From Candidatus Ryanbacteria bacterium (GTDB lineage Bacteria > Patescibacteriota > Minisyncoccia > Ryanbacterales > GWA2-47-10b): a stretch of 10,588 nt of DNA. The stretch lies in assembly GCA_943354465.1 (NCBI GenBank), contig CALRCC010000017.1, positions 1 to 10,588 of the forward strand, read 5' to 3'. The notes beneath the pieces were generated by a model, which was given only the letters and a program-made list of their open reading frames with translations, searched no databases and was not told the DNA's origin. A program made the translations under genes and the position numbers. This document shows positions 1 to 5,768 of this stretch, piece after piece. Numbering within the stretch: the first letter of the stretch is position 1; every line of letters begins with the position of its first letter.

Positions 1-456
1 TATCAGCGCAGTTTTACGCTTCTTGAAACTATAGTCGCTATCTATGTATTGTTGGCGGGTATTGTTGGTACTATGAATCTGACACAGCAAAATATAGGCG
101 CCGTCACAACTATGCGCAATCAGCTCATCGCATCAAATCTTGCACAAGAGGGTCTAGAGCTAGTACGCAACCAGCGTGATTCAAATTATGTTAATAATGC
201 ACATACAGGAGGTTCTATTGATTGGTTTCTTTATATAGCCAACTACAACAAACAACTCAAATTAGATAGCTACGGTTTCTATCAATACGAGTCAGGCACG
301 CCCACAATATTTACAAGAGATATTACTATTACAGGCTCCACCGATAGAGGTTCTGGTGTATTTGACAAAAAGATAACGGCTACAGTCAAATGGATGGAAA
401 AGACAGAGTCAAAAAAAGTAGAGGTTATAGACGTACTTACTGACCATGGCTTCTAG
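1..456 (+). CDS. Type IV prepilin, PilV/GspI-like minor pilin (5' truncated)
   Basis: The reading frame is open from base 1, so the true start lies upstream of the window. A TTG at 49 is in frame but falls inside the hydrophobic helix and is not a credible start. Translation from base 1 gives YQRS followed by FTLLETIVAIYVLLAGIVG, a class III prepilin signal with Glu at position +5 of the mature protein, so a prepilin peptidase would cut before Phe. The residue before the cut is Ser where Gly is usual. Mature residues 40-56 carry a conserved segment (LAQEGLELVRNQRD) shared without gaps by the pilin at 10072. A beta-rich C-terminal domain follows (TITGS... KITATVKW), typical of small PilV/GspI-type minor pilins. 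The protein would sit in the inner membrane before entering a filament or its priming complex. The stop overlaps the next gene by 11 bases. Class is inferred from the N-terminus and gene order. Confidence 0.85.
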   Translation, partial: YQRSFTLLETIVAIYVLLAGIVGTMNLTQQNIGAVTTMRNQLIASNLAQEGLELVRNQRDSNYVNNAHTGGSIDWFLYIANYNKQLKLDSYGFYQYESGTPTIFTRDITITGSTDRGSGVFDKKITATVKWMEKTESKKVEVIDVLTDHGF

Positions 457-967
457 CAATATAAAAACTCGCGGATTTAGTTTGATAGAGATTATAGTCT
501 CTGTGGGTGTTTTTACTGTAGTCGCTATGCTGACCGTCGGATCATTGCTGATTTTGACATCTGCTGAAAAGCGAGTGGCAAGCGCGCAAATCAACCAAGA
601 CAACTTGCGTTTTGCTATGATTGAGATGACGCGCGAGATACGCAATGGTATTAAGTACAAACTATGCGGCGTGGCGGGCGATCTTACGTGTTTCCAATTT
701 AAAAATTCAAACGGCAAACCCGCACAGTATAGGCTTGATGGTAATGCTGTCGAGTATAGTACTGATGGTGGTTCGAATTTTAATAAAATCACAGGGTCTG
801 ATATAAAGATTGACCGATTGGAGTTTAAACTTGCAGGTGCAGATAGCACAGACAATATACAATCTAGGGTGACTATTGTATTGCGTGGCGTAGTAAAAGC
901 AGACACTCCGCATGAGACAGCCATAAACCTGCAAACTACTATATCTATGTTAAAACTTGATATTTAA
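446..967 (+). CDS. Type IV prepilin, PilW/GspJ-like minor pilin
   Basis: A 173-residue prepilin. The leader MASSNIKTRG ends in the canonical Gly, and mature FSLIEIIVSVGVF has Glu at +5, followed by a hydrophobic helix to about residue 37. The rest resembles the PilW/GspJ group: an EMTREIRNG segment at the start of the globular domain, then a stretch around residues 88-108 with NGKPAQYRLDGNAVEYS, which is common in GspJ-like proteins. Cysteines in YKLC and DLTC could form a disulphide. In known filament systems this class belongs to the I-J-K tip complex that starts assembly. The ATG overlaps the previous pilin by 11 bases. No Shine-Dalgarno sequence is visible, so translational coupling is likely. 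Prepilin identity is secure; the J/W class is inferred. Confidence 0.85.
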   Translation: MASSNIKTRGFSLIEIIVSVGVFTVVAMLTVGSLLILTSAEKRVASAQINQDNLRFAMIEMTREIRNGIKYKLCGVAGDLTCFQFKNSNGKPAQYRLDGNAVEYSTDGGSNFNKITGSDIKIDRLEFKLAGADSTDNIQSRVTIVLRGVVKADTPHETAINLQTTISMLKLDI

Positions 968-974
968 TCACACC

Positions 975-1568
975 ATGATTTCAACAGTACAACATAAAAG
1001 AGGTGTGACGCTTTTGCTGGCTGTGCTTTTTTTGACTGCTGGTCTCTCAATATCACTTGGCATTTTTTATACTGTATTGGTGCAACTGCAGATCAATCGT
1101 AGCGCGCGCGATTCTCACAAGGCATTTTATGCCGCAAATACAATCAAAGAATGCGCCGCGTATTATCGTTTGCGTGTAAATGATGGAGCTAATGGAGAAG
1201 GCGGTTTATGGAAGCCAGAGAATACGTGCGCCGGAGGTTTATCTACATGCGTCCTTACAGCAACCATTGAGTGCAATGGCGCTGATGTTTTCCATGATAC
1301 GAATATAGTTGGCGCCTCGTATGATGAGGTTAGTGTTCAAGATCACGATACAGCCGAAGACGACAAGAAGCATGTTTTTAAGTTTTCTATAAACAAAGAC
1401 AATATTTGTGCTGATGTTACTATCACTTCTATACAACATATTGGTGCAGACACTTCAGAATGGGTGAGTGTTGAAACGCAAGCTGATGGTTTTAGTTCTT
1501 GTGACAAGAAGTTGGCGGTTAACAGGTCTTTGTTAGAGTGTGTGGATACAAATGGCAGTTGCAAATGA
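975..1568 (+). CDS. PilX/GspK-like prepilin without Glu5
   Basis: About 197 residues from the ATG at 975. A TTG at 957 would add six residues and overlap the upstream gene, but the ATG lies seven bases after that gene's stop and gives a normal leader. The leader MISTVQHKRG precedes VTLLLAVLFLTAGLSISLGIF. The mature +5 residue is Leu where most pilins have Glu, as in PilX/GspK-type minor pilins, which form the tip of the priming complex. After the helix comes SHKAFYAANTIKECAAYYR, a pattern typical of PilX-like proteins. The globular part has eight cysteines (in KEC, NTC, STC, IEC, NIC, SSC, LEC and GSC), an even number that suggests disulphides outside the membrane. The stop overlaps the ligA start as ATGA. 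The family call is from the N-terminal region; the C-terminal domain is not recognised. Confidence 0.8.
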   Translation: MISTVQHKRGVTLLLAVLFLTAGLSISLGIFYTVLVQLQINRSARDSHKAFYAANTIKECAAYYRLRVNDGANGEGGLWKPENTCAGGLSTCVLTATIECNGADVFHDTNIVGASYDEVSVQDHDTAEDDKKHVFKFSINKDNICADVTITSIQHIGADTSEWVSVETQADGFSSCDKKLAVNRSLLECVDTNGSCK

Positions 1569-3607
1569 CACAGCATGATATCAATGAGCACACGCGCAAA
1601 CTTAGAAAGCTAATCAATACATACAGGTATCAGTACCATGTAGAAAATCGGCTAGAGATTTCTGATGACGCGCTTGACTCACTCAAACGCGAGCTTTTTT
1701 TGCTCGAAGAAAAATATCCCGAGCTTATCACGCCTGATTCTCCAACACAGCGTGTTGAGGGGGCGGTATCTAAAAAATTTAAAAAAATAAAACACAGCGC
1801 GCGAATGCTATCGCTTCAAGATGCATTTTCTACGGACGATATGAGGGCATGGGAGACAAAGATAGAGAAGTTTTCAGGTAGGCACGATTTTCAGTACTTT
1901 GCCGAGCTCAAGCTTGATGGTCTGGCGCTATCGCTTGTTTATAAAAATGGTGTGCTAACATCTGGCGCTACGCGAGGCGACGGTGCTGTAGGTGAAGACA
2001 TCACTGTAAATATAAAAACTATTGACTCTATACCACTACGGCTTGATCTTTTCGGCGCACGACCTCATGCGTTTTCAAAAAAGATTTTGGAGTTAAGCGA
2101 TGTTGAGATCAGAGGCGAGGCACTTATCTCCAAAAAAGGACTTGTCCGCATAAACAAAGATCAAGAAAAAAACGGCGAGAACATATATGCCAATTCGCGC
2201 AACTTGGCGGCAGGTTCTTTGCGTCAGCTTGATTCGCGTATTGTAGCCAAGCGCAGCCTTGAATTTGTCGCTTATGATATTATTTTTTCCAAAAAAGATC
2301 GTGATGCACTAGGCGTCTTGACACATGCTCAAGAGCATCAGGCGCTCAAAGATTTGGGATTCAAAACGGATCCATATGCAAAGGCGTTTCATAATCTGGA
2401 TGGCGTGTTTGATTTTCATGCGAGCATCATAGAAAAGCGTGAGGCATTTCCGTATGAGATTGATGGCGTCGTGGTTCAGGTTGATGAGTCTGATATTTTT
2501 GATCGGCTCGGCGTTGTAGGTAAAACTCCGCGTGGTGCTATCGCATATAAATTCGCGCCACAAGAAGCCATCACACGCATTGAAGATATTGTGATCCAAG
2601 TAGGTCGGACTGGTGCGCTCACGCCAGTGGCACATTTGACGCCAATCAATGTTGGCGGTGTCACAGTCTCTCGCGCGACGCTTCACAATGAAGACGAGAT
2701 CGGGCGTTTGGGTGTAAAGATAGGCGATAGCGTGATCGTAGGGCGAGCAGGCGATGTGATCCCCGATGTGCGTAAAGTGCTAACTGAATTGCGCACGGGC
2801 AAGGAGAAAAATTTTCACATGCCAGTCAAGTGTCCAGTTTGCGGAGCAAAGATAGAAAAAGATGATGGTGGCGTAATCGCGCGATGCCCAAATATAGAAT
2901 GCCAATCACGAACGCGTGAGCGCGTATATTATTTTGCAGGTAGAAATGCTTTTGATATTGACGGGCTAGGCCCAAAGATTGTTGACGCGCTGTTTGATAA
3001 TGGATTGATACAAGACGCGTCTGATATTTTTGGTTTGACAAGAGATGATATCGCTGTGCTCGACCGTTTTGGCGAGAAGTCCGCGGATAATCTAATCGCA
3101 TCAATCAAAAAATCAAAACACATCACATTGCCCCGTTTTTTAGTAGCGCTATCAATTTTGCATGTAGGCGAGGAAACGGCGATTGACTTGGCGGAACATT
3201 TTGGCGAGCTGTCTGGTATAGCACGCGCTTCGTACGATGACATAGTAGGTATAAAAAATATCGGAGAAGTTGTCGCGCATAGCATAGTCGATTATTTTAA
3301 AGACAATCGCAACAAGAGTTTTATAGAGCGCTTGATACAAGCTGGCGTTGAAATCGCGCGCGCGCCAAAGAAAAAACTAGGTAAGCTCACTGGACTTTCA
3401 TTTGTATTTACGGGTGAGCTGACATCCATAAGCCGTGACGAGGCAAAGGCATTGGTGCGCGGACTTGGAGGCGATCCGTCTGAAACCGTTTCCAAAAAAA
3501 CAAGCTTTGTAGTCGCTGGCAATGCGCCAGGATCCAAATATGACAAAGCAAAAAAGCTTGGCGTGGCCGTCTTGACCGAAGATGAGTTTTTGAAAAAGAC
3601 GCGTTAG
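1565..3607 (+). CDS. ligA: NAD(+)-dependent DNA ligase LigA
   Basis: A 680-residue protein that seals nicks between Okazaki fragments and after repair, using NAD+ and releasing NMN. All LigA domains appear in order. The Ia domain (about 1-70) ends in TPDSPTQRV. The nucleotidyltransferase domain has the catalytic lysine K116 in AELKLDG and the motif EIDGVVVQV near 298-305. The OB fold follows (about 325-410, GRTGALTPVAHL). A four-cysteine zinc finger is C423, C426, C441 and C446. Helix-hairpin-helix repeats cover about 455-595, and a C-terminal BRCT domain covers about 605-680 (LSFVFTGEL, then GSKYDKAKKLG). Length is normal. Residue 37 is Leu where the E. coli enzyme has the NMN-contacting Tyr35 (see findings). 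The ATG at 1565 forms an ATGA overlap with the pilin gene. A GTG at 1538 would add nine residues deep inside the pilin and is less likely. No Shine-Dalgarno sequence is visible. Confidence 0.97.
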   Translation: MTQHDINEHTRKLRKLINTYRYQYHVENRLEISDDALDSLKRELFLLEEKYPELITPDSPTQRVEGAVSKKFKKIKHSARMLSLQDAFSTDDMRAWETKIEKFSGRHDFQYFAELKLDGLALSLVYKNGVLTSGATRGDGAVGEDITVNIKTIDSIPLRLDLFGARPHAFSKKILELSDVEIRGEALISKKGLVRINKDQEKNGENIYANSRNLAAGSLRQLDSRIVAKRSLEFVAYDIIFSKKDRDALGVLTHAQEHQALKDLGFKTDPYAKAFHNLDGVFDFHASIIEKREAFPYEIDGVVVQVDESDIFDRLGVVGKTPRGAIAYKFAPQEAITRIEDIVIQVGRTGALTPVAHLTPINVGGVTVSRATLHNEDEIGRLGVKIGDSVIVGRAGDVIPDVRKVLTELRTGKEKNFHMPVKCPVCGAKIEKDDGGVIARCPNIECQSRTRERVYYFAGRNAFDIDGLGPKIVDALFDNGLIQDASDIFGLTRDDIAVLDRFGEKSADNLIASIKKSKHITLPRFLVALSILHVGEETAIDLAEHFGELSGIARASYDDIVGIKNIGEVVAHSIVDYFKDNRNKSFIERLIQAGVEIARAPKKKLGKLTGLSFVFTGELTSISRDEAKALVRGLGGDPSETVSKKTSFVVAGNAPGSKYDKAKKLGVAVLTEDEFLKKTR

Positions 3608-3618
3608 TTTGCTAGGAT
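3590..3618 (+). promoter_or_regulatory. Candidate sigma70-type promoter for gatCA
   Basis: TTGAAA (3590-3595) and TAGGAT (3613-3618) are separated by 17 bases. They match the -35 consensus at five of six positions and the -10 at four of six. Transcription would begin about seven bases later, at or next to the gatC ATG (3625), giving a leaderless message. The -10 also contains AGGA (3614-3617), seven bases before the ATG, which is a reasonable Shine-Dalgarno site if transcription starts further upstream. The sequence alone cannot separate these readings. The -35 lies inside the end of ligA. Confidence 0.4.
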
Positions 3619-3624
3619 TCTTTT

Positions 3625-3918
3625 ATGATTACATCCGAAGAAGTAAAAAAGCTATTTTCGCTCGCGCGGATAGAGGCAACACCAGAAGAACTTGCGCGCT
3701 TGCCGAAAGAAATTTCGGATATTTTCGCATATATTGACAAGCTAAAGACGGCGCAGTTGGGTGAGCTTGCCCCAACGCTTTCTTTTGCACCTATACTCAA
3801 AGAATTGCGCGCGGATACGGCGATATCGCAAAACGCGAGTGATGTTGAGTTGATCAAGGGGCAGTTTCCAGAATCGTCAGATGATTATTTGAAGACTAAA
3901 AAAGTATTTGAAGGTTAG
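3625..3918 (+). CDS. gatC: Asp/Glu-tRNA amidotransferase subunit C
   Basis: A 97-residue protein matching the small GatC subunit of the GatCAB complex. That complex converts misacylated Glu-tRNA(Gln), and in many bacteria Asp-tRNA(Asn), to the amide form. GatC wraps around GatA and holds it to GatB. Family features visible are the N-terminal helix with LFSLARIEATPEELARL, the KEISDIFAYIDKL helix, LRADTA in the middle, and a C-terminal FPESSDDYLKTKKVFE in place of the more usual VPKVIE-like tail. Length is normal. An AGGA lies seven bases before the ATG. gatA starts one base after the stop, so the two are co-transcribed. gatB is not in the window. Confidence 0.93.
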   Translation: MITSEEVKKLFSLARIEATPEELARLPKEISDIFAYIDKLKTAQLGELAPTLSFAPILKELRADTAISQNASDVELIKGQFPESSDDYLKTKKVFEG

Positions 3919-3919
3919 T

Positions 3920-5326
3920 ATGTCAATCTCCAAGATTCGTGATCTTCACGACGCATTTATATCAAAAAAGAAATCAGTCAGCGAGCATATCAGCGAATCG
4001 CTTGCGCATATTCGCGCGCGTGATGGCGAGCTCCACGCTTTTCTTGATGTTCATATTGAGAGCGCGGAGCGCGAGGCAGAGCGCATTGATGCCAAAATCG
4101 CGTCAGGCGACAAGCTAGGCACACTTGAAGGAATCGGCACCGCGCTCAAAGACAATATTTTGGTAAAAGGTACTGTCACTACTGCCGCTTCACAGATTTT
4201 AAAATCATATATCGCGTCTTACGATGCGTTTGTAGTTGAACGATTGCGAGACGCTGGCGCGATTATTATAGGCAAGACAAATCTCGATGAGTTTGCTATG
4301 GGAGGATCTACCGAAAATTCGGCATTTGGTCCTACTAAAAATCCATATGACATTACGCGAGTATCTGGCGGTTCTTCGGGTGGTTCGGCTGTCGCGGTGG
4401 CGTCTGACATGGTGCCAATCGCCCTTGGTTCTGATACAGGTGGTTCTATCAGACAGCCAGCATCATTTTGTGGCGTCGTTGGGTTCAAGCCGAGCTATGG
4501 CCGTGTATCACGCTCTGGCCTTATCGCGATGGCGTCTAGTCTTGATCAGATTGGCCCATTTGCGACTTCAGTAGAAGACGCAGAAATCGTGTTTCGCGCG
4601 ATTGAAGGCAAAGACCCTCTTGATATGACTTCGCAAGAAATAAATGAAGGCGTGTCAAATAAAAAAGAATATGTTTTGGGTATTCCAGAAGATTTTATGA
4701 AAGACGGTCTCGATCCTAAAATTGAAAAGGTGATTAGAGATTCATTCAAAAAAGCCGATGGTGCCAATTTTAAATTTGTACCAGTATCACTCAAAGATTT
4801 GTCATACGCGCTTGCTTGCTATTACATCATTATGCCAGCAGAGGTTTCAAGCAATATGGCGCGTTTTGACGGTATGCGCTATGGAGATCGCGCTAAAGCG
4901 GATACGCTTTTTGAAGTATATGGCAAAACAAAAGCAAAAGGATTTGGTGTTGAGGTAAAACGCCGAATCGCTATCGGTACTTATGTACTTTCTCACGGCT
5001 ACTACGACGCGTATTATCTGCAGGCACAACGCGTGCGCACTCTTGTCTCTAAAGCTTTTGATGAAGCGTTTTTGGAGGTTGATGCTATCGTCATGCCTAC
5101 TACGCCATCGGTTGCGTTTAAGCTTGGCGAAAAATCGCAAAACCCCCTTGCTATGTATTTGGAAGATATATATACGGTGCCAGCGAACTTGGCAGGGCTC
5201 CCAGCTATTTCGTTGCCTATTGGCAAGAGTGAAGGTATGCCAGTCGGGCTTCAGCTCATAGGAAAGCGTTTTGCCGATTATGAATTGCTGGCGATTGCAA
5301 AGCGGTTTGAAGAAACGGTTGCTTGA
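3920..5326 (+). CDS. gatA: Asp/Glu-tRNA amidotransferase subunit A (glutamine amidase)
   Basis: A 468-residue amidase-signature enzyme. It hydrolyses glutamine and passes the ammonia to GatB, where the misacylated tRNA is amidated. The Ser-cisSer-Lys triad is visible: K77 in GTALKDN, S152 in GGSSGGS, and the nucleophile S176 in SDTGGSIRQP. Spacing is identical to that known for Staphylococcus aureus GatA (Lys79, Ser154, Ser178). Downstream conserved pieces are GFKPSYGRVSRSGL, the AYYLQAQRVR helix, MPTTPS, and NLAGLPAISLPIG near the C-terminus. The ATG at 3920 is preferred because it follows the gatC stop by one base and has GAAGG five bases upstream; an in-frame TTG at 3908 would overlap gatC. 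The stop codon is embedded in the -35 of the tRNA promoter. No terminator separates gatA from the tRNA, so read-through is possible. Confidence 0.97.
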   Translation: MSISKIRDLHDAFISKKKSVSEHISESLAHIRARDGELHAFLDVHIESAEREAERIDAKIASGDKLGTLEGIGTALKDNILVKGTVTTAASQILKSYIASYDAFVVERLRDAGAIIIGKTNLDEFAMGGSTENSAFGPTKNPYDITRVSGGSSGGSAVAVASDMVPIALGSDTGGSIRQPASFCGVVGFKPSYGRVSRSGLIAMASSLDQIGPFATSVEDAEIVFRAIEGKDPLDMTSQEINEGVSNKKEYVLGIPEDFMKDGLDPKIEKVIRDSFKKADGANFKFVPVSLKDLSYALACYYIIMPAEVSSNMARFDGMRYGDRAKADTLFEVYGKTKAKGFGVEVKRRIAIGTYVLSHGYYDAYYLQAQRVRTLVSKAFDEAFLEVDAIVMPTTPSVAFKLGEKSQNPLAMYLEDIYTVPANLAGLPAISLPIGKSEGMPVGLQLIGKRFADYELLAIAKRFEETVA

Positions 5327-5351
5327 TTGTAGCTAAAAAATCTCGTATAAT
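5323..5351 (+). promoter_or_regulatory. Promoter of the initiator tRNA
   Basis: TTGATT (5323-5328) and a perfect TATAAT (5346-5351) lie 17 bases apart, the optimal sigma70 spacing. The -35 overlaps the gatA stop codon. The expected start of transcription is 5357-5359, at the mature 5' end of the tRNA (5357), so the primary transcript may need little or no 5' trimming. Confidence 0.8.
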
Positions 5352-5356
5352 GCTTT

Positions 5357-5430
5357 CGCGGGGTGGAGCAGCCTGGTAGCTCGCAAGGCTCATAACCTTG
5401 AGGTCGCTGGTTCAAATCCAGCCCCCGCAA
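5357..5430 (+). tRNA. Initiator tRNA-fMet (CAU)
   Basis: A complete 74-base cloverleaf, closely matching the E. coli initiator in its acceptor and D-arm sequence. Acceptor stem is CGCGGGG with CCCCGCA, leaving the C1·A72 mismatch that marks bacterial initiators for formylation and keeps them off elongation factor. The D-stem is GAGC/GCTC with the initiator-type A11:U24 pair, and the D-loop is AGCCTGGTA. Anticodon arm is CAAGG-CTCATAA-CCTTG, with the CAT anticodon at 5391-5393. The T-arm is GCTGG-TTCAAAT-CCAGC and the discriminator is A73. The bases after A73 are CAC, so CCA is not encoded and must be added by a nucleotidyltransferase. The usual three G:C pairs of the anticodon stem are reduced to two, with A29:U41 replacing the first (see findings). 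It has its own promoter and terminator. Confidence 0.97.
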
Positions 5431-5443
5431 CACAAAAGAAAAA

Positions 5444-5477
5444 ATCCCAGAGGCGCAACCTCTGGGATTTTTTTTTT
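5444..5477 (+). terminator. Intrinsic terminator after tRNA-fMet
   Basis: A perfect 10-bp stem, ATCCCAGAGG (5444-5453) with CCTCTGGGAT (5459-5468), closes a five-base loop CGCAA. A run of ten T starts at 5468, and a matching A-rich stretch precedes the stem. It ends the tRNA transcript and any read-through from gatCA. Confidence 0.93.
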
Positions 5478-5485
5478 GCTATCAT
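5477..5485 (+). promoter_or_regulatory. Candidate extended -10 promoter for the GIY-YIG gene
   Basis: TGCTATCAT fits the extended -10 form TGnTATnAT and matches the -10 hexamer at five of six positions. No good -35 is present because that region is the terminator stem. The terminator means the next gene needs its own promoter. The predicted start about seven bases later falls on the A of the ATG at 5492, so the message would be leaderless. Confidence 0.45.
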
Positions 5486-5491
5486 ATAAAA

Positions 5492-5734
5492 ATGTGGTTT
5501 ATCTATATCCTCCAATGCGAAGATGGAAGTTTGTATACTGGCGCGACAAATGATTTGCTTAGAAGATTTACAGAGCATAAAAATGGCAAAGGTGGGAGCT
5601 ATACACGCTCACATAAGCCAAAAAAGATAGTATATTCAGAGAAAATCGGCGCAAAAGGCGAGGCATTGAGGCGCGAGGCAGTAATAAAGCGCATGACGCG
5701 CGAGCAAAAACTGCGACTTATCCGTTCACATTAG
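5492..5734 (+). CDS. Stand-alone GIY-YIG nuclease-fold protein (UPF0213/YhbQ type)
   Basis: An 80-residue protein that is only a GIY-YIG domain. The first strand is FIYILQC with Y5, and the second is LYTGAT with Y15, so the YIG element reads YTG. R24 follows in NDLLRRF at the position of the conserved catalytic arginine. YTRSHKPKKIVYSE is characteristic of the small UPF0213 group. E62 in ALRREAVIKRM is the likely metal-binding glutamate. All key residues seem intact, so it may be an active nuclease. Members of this group have been linked to DNA repair or cleavage, but the cellular role is poorly settled. Nothing suggests a homing endonuclease: there is no intron or intein and no DNA-binding extension. 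It sits between a terminator and the pilB promoter, so it is probably its own transcription unit. No Shine-Dalgarno sequence precedes the ATG. Confidence 0.88.
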   Translation: MWFIYILQCEDGSLYTGATNDLLRRFTEHKNGKGGSYTRSHKPKKIVYSEKIGAKGEALRREAVIKRMTREQKLRLIRSH

Positions 5735-5752
5735 TGACAAAAGCTATATAAT
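5725..5752 (+). promoter_or_regulatory. Promoter of the pilB operon
   Basis: TTCACA (5725-5730, five of six matches to TTGACA) and a perfect TATAAT (5747-5752) are spaced by 16 bases. Transcription is expected near 5758-5760, leaving a 5' leader of only about ten bases before the pilB ATG at 5769, with no Shine-Dalgarno sequence. The -35 overlaps the last codons of the GIY-YIG gene. This is the only clear promoter before the run of genes to the right edge. Confidence 0.65.
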
Positions 5753-5768
5753 AAAATTATCTTTTGTT

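Noticed and set aside
409..924. Long minus-strand open frames, such as this one, 6182-6751 and 10188-10574
   Set aside because: All lie opposite well-supported plus-strand genes, lack recognisable domains, and are explained by codon composition of the real genes.
5390..5578. Minus-strand open frame ending in a GAGFEPATSRL-like peptide
   Set aside because: This peptide is the well-known artefact of translating the antisense of a tRNA T-arm. The frame runs through the terminator and the tRNA and is not a gene.
5357..5734. tRNA gene followed by a nuclease gene, suggesting an integrated mobile element
   Set aside because: No duplicated tRNA 3' end, integrase or inverted repeats are seen, and a strong terminator separates the two. 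The protein is the short UPF0213 type and not a homing nuclease.
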